From contig NZ_LT702999.1 of assembly GCF_900149685.1 (NCBI RefSeq), forward strand, positions 806,001 through 870,000: a stretch of 64,000 nucleotides of DNA, read 5' to 3'. The notes beneath the pieces are model-generated. The model was not told where the DNA came from, made no database searches, and worked only from the letters and a program-made list of their open reading frames with translations. Shown piece after piece: positions 13,664-22,798 of the stretch. Source of the DNA: Erythrobacter sp. Alg231-14. Its GTDB lineage: Bacteria > Pseudomonadota > Alphaproteobacteria > Sphingomonadales > Sphingomonadaceae. Numbering within the stretch: the stretch's first letter is position 1; the number at the start of each line of letters is the position of its first letter. The position numbers and the translations under genes are program-made.

Positions 13664-14593
13664 ATGTCTACTGGAGTTCTCAAAGTACTTTCGCTCGACG
13701 GCGGCGGCGCAAAAGGCGTCTATACACTAGGAGTACTTAGCGAACTGGAAGCGAAAACAGGCAAACCACTCTGCGAACTTTTTGACCTCATCTTTGGCAC
13801 AAGCACAGGATCGATCATTGCATCGCTCATCGCGCTAGGATTCCCGGTCGACCAAATCCGCGCATTATACGCTGAACACGTACCTCGAGTTATGAAACCA
13901 ATTATGCCGAGCCAGAAAACAAAGGCATTGGAGGCCCTTGGACAAGAGATATTTGGCGACAAGAAATTTGATGCATTCAAAACCGACGTAGGAATTGTGG
14001 CAGCAAATTGGGATTTCGAGACCCCTATGGTCTTCAAATCTGACGTAAAATTTGCGTACGGGAGGAAGTCGTCATTCTCTCCTGGCTTTGGTGTATCCAT
14101 TCGCGATGCTGTCGTGGCTTCATGCTCGGCTTATCCATTCTTTGCCAAAAAAATAGTGATCACTGACAAGAACGATCAAATAGAACTAATCGATGGTGGA
14201 TATTGCGCCAATAATCCAACGCTTTACGCAATCGCCGATGCAGTCCATGTTGCTCAGAAATCAAACAAAGAACTGAGGATACTATCAATTGGGTGCGGAA
14301 CCTATCCGGAACCCAAAAAGAGTCTCATTTCGGTATCCCGTTACACAAACCTATTGCTCAGTGTTCGTTTACTTCAGAAGACTCTGGAAATGAATACGAA
14401 GTCAATGGAACAATTGAGAAGCATCCTACACCCCAATGTTCAAACTGTCCGCATAAATGAGAGGTTTTCAGAACCCGAGATGGCCACTGACATGTTTGAG
14501 TCGGACACCAAAAAACTAAACCTACTTGTCCAACGTGGACGCGCCTCTTTCGCCTCATTCGAGGACGAATTGGGCAACCTATTGGAGCTATAG
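13664..14593 (+). CDS. capV: CapV-type patatin-like phospholipase (CBASS effector)
   Basis: A 309-residue patatin-family lipase. The oxyanion-hole motif DGGGAKG is at residues 12-18, the nucleophile elbow GTSTG has Ser47, and the DGG motif has Asp177, giving the Ser-Asp dyad of the family. In known CBASS systems such enzymes are switched on by a cyclic nucleotide and degrade the inner membrane to abort infection. The next gene, a CD-NTase, starts 1 bp after this stop, which supports that role. Base composition is clearly lower in GC than the flanking genes, suggesting horizontal transfer. No signal peptide is seen. The role as CBASS effector is inferred from fold plus context. Confidence 0.88.
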   Translation: MSTGVLKVLSLDGGGAKGVYTLGVLSELEAKTGKPLCELFDLIFGTSTGSIIASLIALGFPVDQIRALYAEHVPRVMKPIMPSQKTKALEALGQEIFGDKKFDAFKTDVGIVAANWDFETPMVFKSDVKFAYGRKSSFSPGFGVSIRDAVVASCSAYPFFAKKIVITDKNDQIELIDGGYCANNPTLYAIADAVHVAQKSNKELRILSIGCGTYPEPKKSLISVSRYTNLLLSVRLLQKTLEMNTKSMEQLRSILHPNVQTVRINERFSEPEMATDMFESDTKKLNLLVQRGRASFASFEDELGNLLEL

Positions 14594-14594
14594 A

Positions 14595-15491
14595 ATGACG
14601 GGACTCACAGAAATTCAGCTCCAAACTTGGGCCAAACAAGGTTCGATAGTGCAATCCGCAGAGACATTCCAAACGATCAAGAACTGCTTGGATCAGCCCA
14701 GTTCCGGCTACGCGTACAAAGACACAGAGAACTTCCTTCAGGGATCGTTTGCAAATAGTACTAATATCTACGCAGATAGTGACGTCGATATTGTTCAGGC
14801 CCTTAATTCAACGTTTTACCGCGATCTTTCCGGCCTCAGTGAGCAGGAAAAACGCGCATACAACGAGCATTTTGGCTCAGCAGATTACAGCTATAAGGAC
14901 TTCAAGACCGACGTTTTCAAGCAATTGTCATCGTGCTTTGGGACCAGAGTTGAGTTCCGAAACAAGGCCATATTCGTCCCCGGAAACGACAACAATCGGA
15001 GGGATGCCGACGTACTTCCGGCTGCCCAATATCGTAAGTACTACGAGTTTCGCACCAGCACCCACCAGCGTTATGCGCAAGGTATCATTTTTTGGACAAA
15101 CGATGGAACGGAAATCGTCAACTATCCAAGGCAGCATTTGCAGAACTCGACGACCAAAAACACAGCAACCTTGAATCAGTTCAAGCCAAACTGTCGTGTC
15201 TTCAAAAACTATCGCAATGCAATGATCCGTGACGGGTACATTGCCAAAGGTCGTGCTCCTTCGTATTTTCTTGAGGGCGCTCTCTACAATGTACCTGACG
15301 GACTGTTCTCTTACAGTCATCGAGAGACTGTTTGGAACTCCCTCAAATGGTGGCAAAGCTGCGACCGGTCCCATTTGGTTTGTGTAAACGAGATGTACAA
15401 ACTGCTACATCCAACATCACCTGTCACATGGCGCGAAGAACACTTCAACGAATGGGTAGCCGCCGCTATAAAATACTGGCTCGACCAATAG
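14595..15491 (+). CDS. CD-NTase, cyclic (oligo)nucleotide synthase of type I CBASS
   Basis: The 298-residue product has the nucleotidyltransferase motif LQGSFANST at residues 48-56 and DSDVDIV at 61-67 (Asp63 and Asp65), with a third acidic residue in ADVLPA (Asp139). These would bind the metals for cyclic dinucleotide or trinucleotide synthesis on phage infection. The start at 14595 follows GGAG by 8 nt and a longer in-frame start at 14526 would lie inside capV. No Cap2/Cap3 or HORMA/TRIP13 genes follow, so this is the minimal type I arrangement. The clade and the nucleotide product cannot be read from sequence alone. Confidence 0.88.
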   Translation: MTGLTEIQLQTWAKQGSIVQSAETFQTIKNCLDQPSSGYAYKDTENFLQGSFANSTNIYADSDVDIVQALNSTFYRDLSGLSEQEKRAYNEHFGSADYSYKDFKTDVFKQLSSCFGTRVEFRNKAIFVPGNDNNRRDADVLPAAQYRKYYEFRTSTHQRYAQGIIFWTNDGTEIVNYPRQHLQNSTTKNTATLNQFKPNCRVFKNYRNAMIRDGYIAKGRAPSYFLEGALYNVPDGLFSYSHRETVWNSLKWWQSCDRSHLVCVNEMYKLLHPTSPVTWREEHFNEWVAAAIKYWLDQ

Positions 15492-15585
15492 GGCTCACGT
15501 TAAGTCACAATTGAGAAGCGCTGCGTTTTCCTACACCACAATGATCTGCAATATCCCCCCCCCGGGTCCATTGTTTGTTTTCGCC

Positions 15586-15637
15586 CTCAAGCGCCGGGCG
15601 CGTCGCATCCGCGCCGCTTGGCTACGCCGCATAAGCG
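15586..15637 (+). repeat. Degenerate repeat, copy A
   Basis: The copy reads CTCAAGCGCCGG, then CATCCG, CGCTTGGCTA and C-GC. It aligns with copy B at 15968 with small gaps: CTCA[A/G]GCGCCGG, TC[G/A]CATCCG, CGCTT, GGCTA appear in the same order. Confidence 0.45.
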
Positions 15638-15800
15638 GCGGCGCGCGGTCGCGCGCTGGCTCGCCTTCGGCTCGCGGCAGAGCTTGTCAGCAAACTCGCG
15701 CCACCCCCCCTTCCCACCCTCTCAATCACATCGCGGAGCACGGCGCGCAGCGCCGCAAGCCCGACCGGGCGACCGCAGGCCCGTAGGGGCCGAGGACATC

Positions 15801-15818
15801 GCACCCCGGATGGGGTGC
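15801..15818. repeat. Palindrome GCACCCC-GGAT-GGGGTGC
   Basis: A perfect 7-bp inverted repeat with loop GGAT. The hairpin at 7915-7942 has the same GCAC...GGAT...GTGC frame, so the two may belong to one palindromic repeat family. No U-run follows on either strand. Confidence 0.5.
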
Positions 15819-15967
15819 GCAAAACAAAGACTCCATTTTCCTACATCGCGGGTTTCTGCTCTACCCCTGCGCATGTCTAAAACACCGCAAATTCAGCGCA
15901 TTGGGAGCACCACTTTTCACCCCTTGGACCGTGTAACATGCGGTCCATGTCTCGCTATTCGTCGGGC

Positions 15968-16020
15968 CTCAGGCGCCGGCGCTCACATCCGTTCGCTTAG
16001 GCTATCCTGCGCGCAGAGCG
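15968..16020 (+). repeat. Degenerate repeat, copy B
   Basis: Second copy of the element at 15586: CTCAGGCGCCGG, CACATCCG, CGCTTAGGCTA and then TGCGC. It ends about 50 bp before the stop of the GNAT gene. Confidence 0.45.
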
Positions 16021-16072
16021 CTACGGGCGCCCAGTCGGGCTTGCGGTCAGCTGCGCTGCCCGAGTTCGGCCA

Positions 16073-16606
16073 TCAACGCTTTGCCCAATCGCCCTTGAGC
16101 AGGCCGTACCAATACACATCGCACATGCCGATATGCGTCGTCTCATGCTCGCGAAAGTGCCCCTCTCGCGTGAAGCCCATGGCTTCGAGTAGGCCAATGG
16201 ATGGGACGTTGCGCGTGTCGACTTCGGCGATGATCTTGCGCACACCGTGTTCGAACCGATGCGCGATCAAGGCGGTGGTGCACTCCTTAGCCGCCCCCTG
16301 CCCTTGAGCATCGGAGCAGACGATATAGCCCGTTTCCTCAACGCCCTCTTGGTGCGCGGTGTAACACACAAATCGGCCCACAACTTGCCCAGCCAACGGG
16401 CCATCACGGTGTTCCGCAATCCAAGATTGCCCCGGCCAATCGGGATCGGAGAGCCAGTCCCACAATTCCTCAACTGAGGTGAAGGCGGGTCTGGTCAAAT
16501 ATTGGCATTGCGCCGGATCGCCCAATGTCGGGAACAACGCCGCGGCATCGCCTTTGCGCAAAGGTCGCATGGTGAAACGCGCCGTGGTGATCGTCGCGAC
16601 GGTCAC
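16073..16606 (-). CDS. GNAT-family N-acetyltransferase
   Basis: A 177-residue acetyltransferase of the RimJ/RimL-like group that modifies an amine using acetyl-CoA. The segments TARFTMRPLRKGDAAALF at the start, DAQGQGAAKECTTALI (the acetyl-CoA loop, in Q-x-x-G form) and NVPSIGLLEAMGF are typical. The GTG at 16606 overlaps the stop of the LysR gene as GTGA, implying coupling; longer frames would lie inside that gene. The substrate is unknown. Confidence 0.75.
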   Translation of the reverse strand: MTVATITTARFTMRPLRKGDAAALFPTLGDPAQCQYLTRPAFTSVEELWDWLSDPDWPGQSWIAEHRDGPLAGQVVGRFVCYTAHQEGVEETGYIVCSDAQGQGAAKECTTALIAHRFEHGVRKIIAEVDTRNVPSIGLLEAMGFTREGHFREHETTHIGMCDVYWYGLLKGDWAKR

Positions 16607-17409
16607 GAGGGTTTGGCATCGCCCTCGGTCAGATAGGCGACCAAGGCTTTGACCTTCTTGCTGCGCCATTGCGGTGTCGGCGCGAGCAACCAATAGGAAC
16701 GCAGGCTTTCGGCTGGCGTTTCAAGCTGAGTGAGCTGGCCGCGTTCCAACGCGCCTTCGACGAGCGGCAATGGCAGGACAGTGCGCCCCATCCCGGCAAG
16801 CGCGCTGGACAAAGCCTGTCCCGGACTGCCCGCTTTGATGCATGGCAACACACCATCGGGCAGCGCCGCACCGGGCCAATCGATCCACGCATCGCGGGCG
16901 CCATCGGCCTGTACGGTCACACGCTGAGCCGCCGCGAGTTGGACGCCTTCCAATTCACCCGGCCCATCGACAAGGCGGATCGCCATATCGAGGTTCGCCT
17001 CGGTGAAATCAGCGGCCTCGTCGGCGACAATTGAATAGACAACGCCGGGCGTGCCCGCCTGAAACGTCGCCAATCTGGGGGCGAGCCATTCAGCATAGAA
17101 TTCGCGCGGCGCGGCGATTGTGTAACGATCCGAAGCTTGGCCAGCCTGCATTGCGGCGACGCTCTCTTCGAAACGCAAGAACCCTTCGCGCAATGCATCA
17201 AGGCCAGCACAGCCTTCAGGCGTCAATTCGAGACCTTTGGATGTGCGGCGAAATAGAACGACGCCCAAATGATCTTCCAACGCGCGGATTTGTTGGCCCA
17301 CAGCCGCCGGCGTAACCGCCAGCTCATCCGCAGCGCGCGTAAACGACAAATGCCGGGCCGCTGCGTCATAAACACGCAGAGCGTTCAAAGGGAGATGCGT
17401 GCGTTTCAT
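16603..17409 (-). CDS. LysR-family regulator, GcvA-like
   Basis: A 268-residue regulator. Its N-terminal winged helix-turn-helix (LNALRVYDAAARHLSFTRAADELAVTPAAVGQQIRALEDHLG, residues 8-50) resembles GcvA/AmpR-type LysR proteins. The C-terminal effector domain is short. It is translationally coupled to the GNAT gene, which is probably its target or functional partner. The ligand is unknown. Confidence 0.85.
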   Translation of the reverse strand: MKRTHLPLNALRVYDAAARHLSFTRAADELAVTPAAVGQQIRALEDHLGVVLFRRTSKGLELTPEGCAGLDALREGFLRFEESVAAMQAGQASDRYTIAAPREFYAEWLAPRLATFQAGTPGVVYSIVADEAADFTEANLDMAIRLVDGPGELEGVQLAAAQRVTVQADGARDAWIDWPGAALPDGVLPCIKAGSPGQALSSALAGMGRTVLPLPLVEGALERGQLTQLETPAESLRSYWLLAPTPQWRSKKVKALVAYLTEGDAKPS

Positions 17410-17427
17410 TGTCCGTAGCGCCCGCGA

Positions 17428-17847
17428 TCAGGCAGGTCCGCCATCCGCCGTTTCGGGCGCGGCAAGAGGAAAGAATGGGATCCGCACCTCTAGGGGAGAT
17501 CCGTCCTCTTTGTCGAAAGTGTAGAACCCTTCCATCGATCCGTTTGGCGTCGTCAATGGACAGCCTGACACGTAATCGTGGCTTTCACCCGGAGCCAATT
17601 TGGGTTGTTCGCCCACAACACCTTCGCCATCGACATGGTTCACCATGCCGCGTGCATCGGTGATCCGCCAATGGCGCGTGCGCAATTGCACCTGTTCGTG
17701 CGACCCATTTTCAATGCGGATGTGATACACCCAAAACCACTTCCCCGCCTCAGGATGCGATTGTTCGGGCAGGAAGTTGACGGCCACCCGCACGGTGATC
17801 CCGTCGGTGACTGCGGCGTGTTGGAACAGCTCTTTCATAGCGCGCAT
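17428..17847 (-). CDS. apaG: ApaG domain protein
   Basis: A 139-residue single fibronectin-type domain protein with the ApaG pattern WVYHIRIEN, LRTRHWRITDARG, VVGEQPKLAPGESHDYVSGCPLTTPNGSMEG. The family is linked to cobalt/magnesium tolerance in enterobacteria, but its biochemical role is not settled. It reads in the same direction as the LysR gene, 18 bp away. An alternative start lies three codons in, at 17838. Confidence 0.93.
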   Translation of the reverse strand: MRAMKELFQHAAVTDGITVRVAVNFLPEQSHPEAGKWFWVYHIRIENGSHEQVQLRTRHWRITDARGMVNHVDGEGVVGEQPKLAPGESHDYVSGCPLTTPNGSMEGFYTFDKEDGSPLEVRIPFFPLAAPETADGGPA

Positions 17848-17970
17848 AAGGTAGCAATTCTGCTCGGACCGACAAGAGGGGATGGGGATTTAAATCCCAA
17901 TCCCCGTTCAAGTTGGCTGATTGTGGCAATTGCCCGCCTATCAGCCGGGCGATCAGCTTAAGGAGTTAGA

Positions 17971-19989
17971 TCACTTACCCCCCCCTGACGACGCAGGAGG
18001 CAAGTCAGAAGGATTGTGCTCGGCCAAAAATTCCAAGAGCGTGTCGTACCACTTTTGCTCATTCTCTTGCTCTGAAAAACTGTGCCCTTCGCCATCAATC
18101 AACAATGTGCGCGGCGGCACTGGCGAGGCAGTGGTCGCATCGCGGAACATTCGATACTGCGAAACCGGCACTCTGCGGTCCTCGCTGCCATGTGCCAACA
18201 AGACAGGTCGATTGAGTGAAGAAGCGTGATTGACAGGTGAGAAATCATCGAGGTCGTCAACGTCGCCCTCCTCTCGTTCGCGCAGATCAAGCGCTGCTTC
18301 GCGTCCAAGATAGCGGCGGTCATAGCTCAACATTCGGTCCCAATTGGTGACCCCTGCCCAACTGGCAGCGCATCGATACCGCTCAGGATTTCGCAACACG
18401 GCCCACAAAGCAGCAAAGCCGCCGTATGAGCCACCAACGACGCAAACTCTGTTTGCATCGGCGATCCCTACGTCAACGGCCCAATCCATTGCATCATCGA
18501 TGTCGTCTTGCATTCCGCGTCCAACTTGACCCCGCCCCGCATCATAGAAAGCCTTTCCATAGCCGCCGCTGCCGCGAAAATTGGGTTGCAGAACAGCGTA
18601 TCCGCGATTGGCGAGCAATTGGACCTCATCGTTGTAGGTCAATTCGTCGCGCACCCCGAACGGGCCGCCATGCGGCATGACAATCAACGGCAAATCGCGT
18701 GGTTCAACTCCGCGAGGGACCGTAAGATAGGCCGAAATCAACAGCCCATCGCGCGCTTGATAGCGGACGGGCACAGGGCGAACGAGCTGTTCAAAGTCGA
18801 GCTCTGGTCGGTAATCACCGAGCAAGTCGAGGGTAAGATCTTCGGTGGAAAAAACATAGAGTGCCCCCGGATCAGCCTCGCTGCCGCCCCACACCAAAAT
18901 CCGTTCGTTGTTGCGCGACCGGGAGACGATGATCAACTGCTCCATATCGAGGGCATTTTTGAGCTCTTGGTAAAGGGCACCCATTTCTTCATTGAACCAA
19001 TGGATTTGCTCTCGATCGTCCGTGAAGAATGCGGCGAACGGGCTGCCATCTCGATCCAACCATAGCCGATCTATATCCCATTGGGGGTGCTCATAAAAAG
19101 TCTCGACCACGTCGCCAGTGCTGTAGTCGAACAACCTTACCCCAACGCGTCCATCGCTGTTTTCTTCGAGGACATACCCCTGATCGCTATCCTCGTTTAT
19201 TTGGATGACGTTCCAATAACGGGTGTCATCGTCGCCGGGCTCCCAAACATCAGCCAGTTCAAAGTCATCGCCGTCGGCCGAACGATAATAGATGCGTTGG
19301 CGGCCGTTCCGCCACGCAATTCCCAATCTCACGGTCCCGCTTGTGTCCGCGTACCAATTCGAAATAGCGCGTTGGGCATCGACCACGCGAACCCGCTCAG
19401 CACCCGGAAGCAGGTCATAGCGGTATACAGACAATTGGCTCCGCTGATTGCGCTGAACCGCGATCAACGCAAATGCACCATCTTCCGCAACGTGAACCAA
19501 ATCGCCGCCATTTAGGAGGTCGTCATCAACCTCCAGCATCCATGTCGCATTGTTTGCAATATTGCGCACAAACAGGCGATTTTTCCGAACAGGCAGCCCG
19601 TAATAGTCGCCCAAAGCCGAAATCGAGGTGATAAGCTTTTCATTGCCTGCCCAGCGGAACCAATCGAGCCGTTGATCTTCGCCAAGCTTGTAAACCTTTA
19701 GCGGCTGCTGCGATGCTGCGTCGATTAGCAACAGCGCCGTCTCACCATCGACAACACGCTTTATGGCAATATGAGCGCCATCGGGTGACACCGAAAACCT
19801 GCGATAGGCGCTGCGATTGGCGAAATGTTCAGTAGGGATGGCGGCAGGACGTTCACCCTCAACCGCAAGATCAAGATCGGCTAAGCGGGTCACCGACGGT
19901 TCGGAGACCTGAGTGGCTTGCATGTTTTGCGCCGACACCGGCGCACCAACCCAAGCAAGAAAAAGCGCAACCCCAATCGCAAATTTCAT
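17971..19989 (-). CDS. Secreted S9-family peptidase (prolyl oligopeptidase type)
   Basis: A 672-residue protein with a signal peptide (residues 1-20, ending PVSA), a long beta-propeller-like region and a C-terminal alpha/beta-hydrolase domain. The catalytic triad is visible: Ser521 in GGSYGG, Asp604 in HGSEDRRVP and His636 in GEGHSF. Family members cleave peptides after proline or release dipeptides or acyl-amino acids. It is likely periplasmic. It stands alone between apaG and the HCCA isomerase. Confidence 0.88.
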   Translation of the reverse strand: MKFAIGVALFLAWVGAPVSAQNMQATQVSEPSVTRLADLDLAVEGERPAAIPTEHFANRSAYRRFSVSPDGAHIAIKRVVDGETALLLIDAASQQPLKVYKLGEDQRLDWFRWAGNEKLITSISALGDYYGLPVRKNRLFVRNIANNATWMLEVDDDLLNGGDLVHVAEDGAFALIAVQRNQRSQLSVYRYDLLPGAERVRVVDAQRAISNWYADTSGTVRLGIAWRNGRQRIYYRSADGDDFELADVWEPGDDDTRYWNVIQINEDSDQGYVLEENSDGRVGVRLFDYSTGDVVETFYEHPQWDIDRLWLDRDGSPFAAFFTDDREQIHWFNEEMGALYQELKNALDMEQLIIVSRSRNNERILVWGGSEADPGALYVFSTEDLTLDLLGDYRPELDFEQLVRPVPVRYQARDGLLISAYLTVPRGVEPRDLPLIVMPHGGPFGVRDELTYNDEVQLLANRGYAVLQPNFRGSGGYGKAFYDAGRGQVGRGMQDDIDDAMDWAVDVGIADANRVCVVGGSYGGFAALWAVLRNPERYRCAASWAGVTNWDRMLSYDRRYLGREAALDLREREEGDVDDLDDFSPVNHASSLNRPVLLAHGSEDRRVPVSQYRMFRDATTASPVPPRTLLIDGEGHSFSEQENEQKWYDTLLEFLAEHNPSDLPPASSGGGK

Positions 19990-20085
19990 AGTGACCTCAG
20001 TAGAATTCTCGCAATGATTGCAGAATCACTTCTCAGTGAAGTCTATGAAGTACAGAAAAAAAGGGAAGCCTAGTCGGAATTTAAA

Positions 20086-20706
20086 TCACCCCTTGGACAA
20101 TTCTTCTTCGATTTGCGCCAAACGTTCTTTGCCAAAGAACATTTCTGTCGCGCCGTCTTTTGGCCCCGTGAACATAGTCGGGATGCCAAACGCACCGCGA
20201 GCAACGGCGTGATCGGTGTTCTTTACGAGGCCTTGTTTCACTTCGTCGGTTTGTATCCGGGCGATCAAATCCGCCGGATCAAAGCCCGCAGCGGTGAGCG
20301 CCGCGCCGAACGCTTCTGTGTCGGTGAAATCCAGGCTGTGTTCCCAAATTGCAGGCAGCATACCATCAACAAATTGCACCGCCCGCCCGTCTTGATCGGC
20401 GGCGAACAACATCCGTTGTAGCGTGATCGAATTGAACGGGAATTGCGGATGCATCTTGTATTTGGTGAGGTTGTGTTTGGCGATAAAACGCTGAATCTCC
20501 AGCATCGAATATTCAACTTTGCCCTTCACATCCGCGTCGCGGATCATGGGCGGAGCATTGCCGGTCAATTTGTGCATGCCACCCAGAAAAACGGGCGTGA
20601 TATCCAACCCTGCCCCTGTGCGCGCGACAACATCCCGCAGCGGACCCCAAATGAAATAAGCGTTCGGACTGACAAAATCGAAAATCAGTTCAATGCGATT
20701 GGCCAT
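20086..20706 (-). CDS. 2-hydroxychromene-2-carboxylate isomerase family protein
   Basis: A 206-residue DsbA-fold, kappa-class GST-like protein. The N-terminal FDFVSPNAYFIWGPL motif has serine in place of the thioredoxin cysteines, typical of HCCA isomerase. Other family blocks are FPFNS and AFGIPTMF. The name enzyme isomerises a naphthalene-degradation intermediate with glutathione. No other aromatic-degradation genes are near, so the true substrate is uncertain. Confidence 0.85.
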   Translation of the reverse strand: MANRIELIFDFVSPNAYFIWGPLRDVVARTGAGLDITPVFLGGMHKLTGNAPPMIRDADVKGKVEYSMLEIQRFIAKHNLTKYKMHPQFPFNSITLQRMLFAADQDGRAVQFVDGMLPAIWEHSLDFTDTEAFGAALTAAGFDPADLIARIQTDEVKQGLVKNTDHAVARGAFGIPTMFTGPKDGATEMFFGKERLAQIEEELSKG

Positions 20707-20838
20707 GGTGTCTGCTCTCCTTCAATATTTGAAAAACGCGGTCGCATATCCGCAAAAGACGCACAAGCCCGCCCGCGATCCAACGTTCGCCGAACAACAC
20801 CCGCTGCAACCGTGTAGCCCCTTGGGGCACACCGTCGA

Positions 20839-22353
20839 TCAGTGGGGCAACAGCCCGCTTTCCAAACCGGTGCGGTCTTCCAAAGCGAATTTGTCGAACA
20901 GATCGGCGCTTGCGGCGTTAAGGCCGACGATCCGAGTGTGACGGCCATTGCGCCGCATCCGATCCACGACCTTTTCTAGCGCGCCAATCGCAGAAATGTC
21001 CCAGAAATGCGCCTTTGACACGTCGATCACCACATGGTGCGCGGCGTCTTCATATTGGCTTTCCGGGCCCAGTTTAGCGATGAATTTGTCCACGCTGGCG
21101 AAGAAGATTTCACCGGTGACAACATAGACCGCGCTGTGCGGGCGGCGGACGCGCTCCACTTCGAAAAGGTTGCGGACCTTGTTCGCGAAGAAGATGCCGG
21201 AAAGCAGGACGCCGATCAAAACACCCATGGCCAAATCGTGTGTCCAAACCACGACCAAGACGGTCGCAATCATCACAACCGAACTGGTCGGTGGATGACG
21301 GCGCAAATTCGGGATGGAATTCCAGCTGAATGTTCCGATGCTGACCATAATCATCACCGCAACCAATGCTGGCATCGGGACTTGCCCCACATATGAGCCC
21401 AGCACGGTGAGTAGGAACAACAAGAATGCGCCGGCCGTGAAGGTCGACAATCGTCCCCGACCGCCCGATGCAACGTTGATCACCGATTGTCCGATCATCG
21501 CACAACCGCCCATGCCACCAAAACACGCCGCCACAATATTGGCGATCCCTTGGCCGCCACTTTCGCGTTGCTTGTCGCTTTCGGTGTGAGTCATGTCGTC
21601 GACGATCTGCGCCGTCAAAAGACTCTCCAACAATCCGACGGCGGCCATGGTCAAAGAATACGGAGCGATGATTTGCAGCGTTTCCCACGTCAAAGGAACA
21701 TCCGGCAATGCGAAGCTTGGCAGGCCGTCAGGCAATGTGCCTTCACCTGCGACATTGTTGACAGGCAAGCCCCACCACATTGTCGCCGCCGTTAGCAGGA
21801 TGATCGCGACAAGCGGGCTTGGAATTGTTTTGTTCAGTCGGGGAAAGCCATAGATGATGGCCAATCCAATCACGACCATCGCCCATGTCCACGGTCCCAC
21901 GCCGTCATTGCCCGGCCACAATTGCGGGATCTGCGCCATGAAAATCAAGATTGCGAGCGCGTTGACGAAGCCGGTGATGACCGAGCGGCTGACGAATTGC
22001 ATCAACAGGTCGAGCCGCAGGACCGCAGCGATCCCCTGGAAGACGCCCATCAGGATGGTCGCCGCAAAAAGATATTCGACACCGTGATCGCGCACCAATG
22101 GGATAACAACCACCGCTACCGCCGCGGTCGCAGCAGAGATCATTCCCGGGCGTCCACCGGTCAATGCAATAACCATGGCAATAGCAACACTGGCATAGAG
22201 GCCAACGGATGGATCAACGCCCGCGATCAACGCAAAGCCAATCGCCTCTGGGATCAGGGCCAGCGCCACCACAATACCGGCCAAAATATCGGCGCGCGGT
22301 TGCGCGAACCAATCGCGCTTGAACGTTTCCGCAAGTGTAGAGGTCGTTGTCAT
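20839..22353 (-). CDS. SulP-family anion transporter with STAS domain
   Basis: From the ATG at 22353 the product is 504 residues ([16 protein letters not shown]). About ten to twelve membrane helices carry the SulP motifs [26 protein letters not shown] and [16 protein letters not shown]. The C-terminal 110 residues form a STAS domain ([20 protein letters not shown]). It probably moves sulfate or bicarbonate; the presence of metZ downstream in the genome order is suggestive of sulfur use but they are separated by an RNA candidate. Confidence 0.9.
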   Translation of the reverse strand: MTTTSTLAETFKRDWFAQPRADILAGIVVALALIPEAIGFALIAGVDPSVGLYASVAIAMVIALTGGRPGMISAATAAVAVVVIPLVRDHGVEYLFAATILMGVFQGIAAVLRLDLLMQFVSRSVITGFVNALAILIFMAQIPQLWPGNDGVGPWTWAMVVIGLAIIYGFPRLNKTIPSPLVAIILLTAATMWWGLPVNNVAGEGTLPDGLPSFALPDVPLTWETLQIIAPYSLTMAAVGLLESLLTAQIVDDMTHTESDKQRESGGQGIANIVAACFGGMGGCAMIGQSVINVASGGRGRLSTFTAGAFLLFLLTVLGSYVGQVPMPALVAVMIMVSIGTFSWNSIPNLRRHPPTSSVVMIATVLVVVWTHDLAMGVLIGVLLSGIFFANKVRNLFEVERVRRPHSAVYVVTGEIFFASVDKFIAKLGPESQYEDAAHHVVIDVSKAHFWDISAIGALEKVVDRMRRNGRHTRIVGLNAASADLFDKFALEDRTGLESGLLPH

Positions 22354-22571
22354 ACGAAAATCGTTCCAAATTCTGGGTGAGCGCGGCGCACAATTGCAAC
22401 TCAAAGCGCAGCAGATATGGGGCGCGGTTATACAAACATGGTGCAGCGCACAACTGCACGGCTGATTTTTGTTCATTTCGGCGGGGCATTGTTGCCCAAA
22501 TCCCGCCGCGTTCAATCCAGTGTTGGTCAAAACGCAAAAACCCGCAATCGGGGTAAATGCGGCATTAACAT

Positions 22572-22764
22572 CGTTCCAACCGGCTTTGTTAGTGCAATTG
22601 CTTCAGTACCGAACGTGTCATCGGCAAAGATGACATCTGCTAGTCGTTCCAAAAAATCCCGGAACCGTCTAGGTTCTTCAACCAACGCTGCACCGCGATG
22701 GTTGTAAGGGATGATGTGCTTAGAAACCGGGGTGGTGGGCGAAAGCCCGCTGCTTCGGTTTTTT
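22572..22764 (+). ncRNA. Candidate structured small RNA
   Basis: The gap 22354-22798 lies between two minus-strand genes but holds a plus-strand terminator of high quality. Upstream of it the plus strand has a row of hairpins: CGTTC/GAACG at 22572-22615, TGTCATC/GATGACA at 22616-22635, GGAACC/GGTTCT at 22661-22677 and CAACCA/TGGTTG at 22679-22704. No convincing protein frame or clear promoter was found on this strand; a 25-codon frame at 22630-22707 exists. The 5' end is uncertain. Confidence 0.5.
22726..22764 (+). terminator. Strong plus-strand rho-independent terminator
   Basis: A 15-bp uninterrupted stem (ACCGGGGTGGTGGGC with GCCCGCTGCTTCGGT) is capped by a GAAA tetraloop and followed by TTTTTT. 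Six of the pairs are G-U on the plus-strand RNA and would be A-C mismatches on the minus strand, so it is built for plus-strand transcription. Confidence 0.8.
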
Positions 22765-22798
22765 GCATTGGGCGATCTTTCGGGGCTTTCGGGCCGGA

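Larger units (their letters stand above)
15492..16072. other. Repeat- and palindrome-rich gap after CBASS
   Basis: No credible gene is seen in these 580 bp. It contains a run of nine C at 15555-15563, very GC-rich inverted repeats, a palindrome at 15801-15818 and two degenerate copies of one element (listed separately). It may mark the right boundary of the CBASS insertion. Confidence 0.6.

Noticed and set aside
14526..14594. An earlier in-frame start for the CD-NTase
   Set aside because: It would overlap capV by 68 bp; the ATG at 14595 has GGAG at a good distance and begins the conserved protein.
15555..15563. C9 run as a phase-variable switch
   Set aside because: It lies outside any credible gene or promoter, so a switch cannot be supported.
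22527..22798. A minus-strand protein in the sulP-metZ gap
   Set aside because: One frame reads protein-like (DFLERLADVIFADDTFGTEA) but it has no good start or ribosome-binding site and the terminator and hairpins favour the plus strand.
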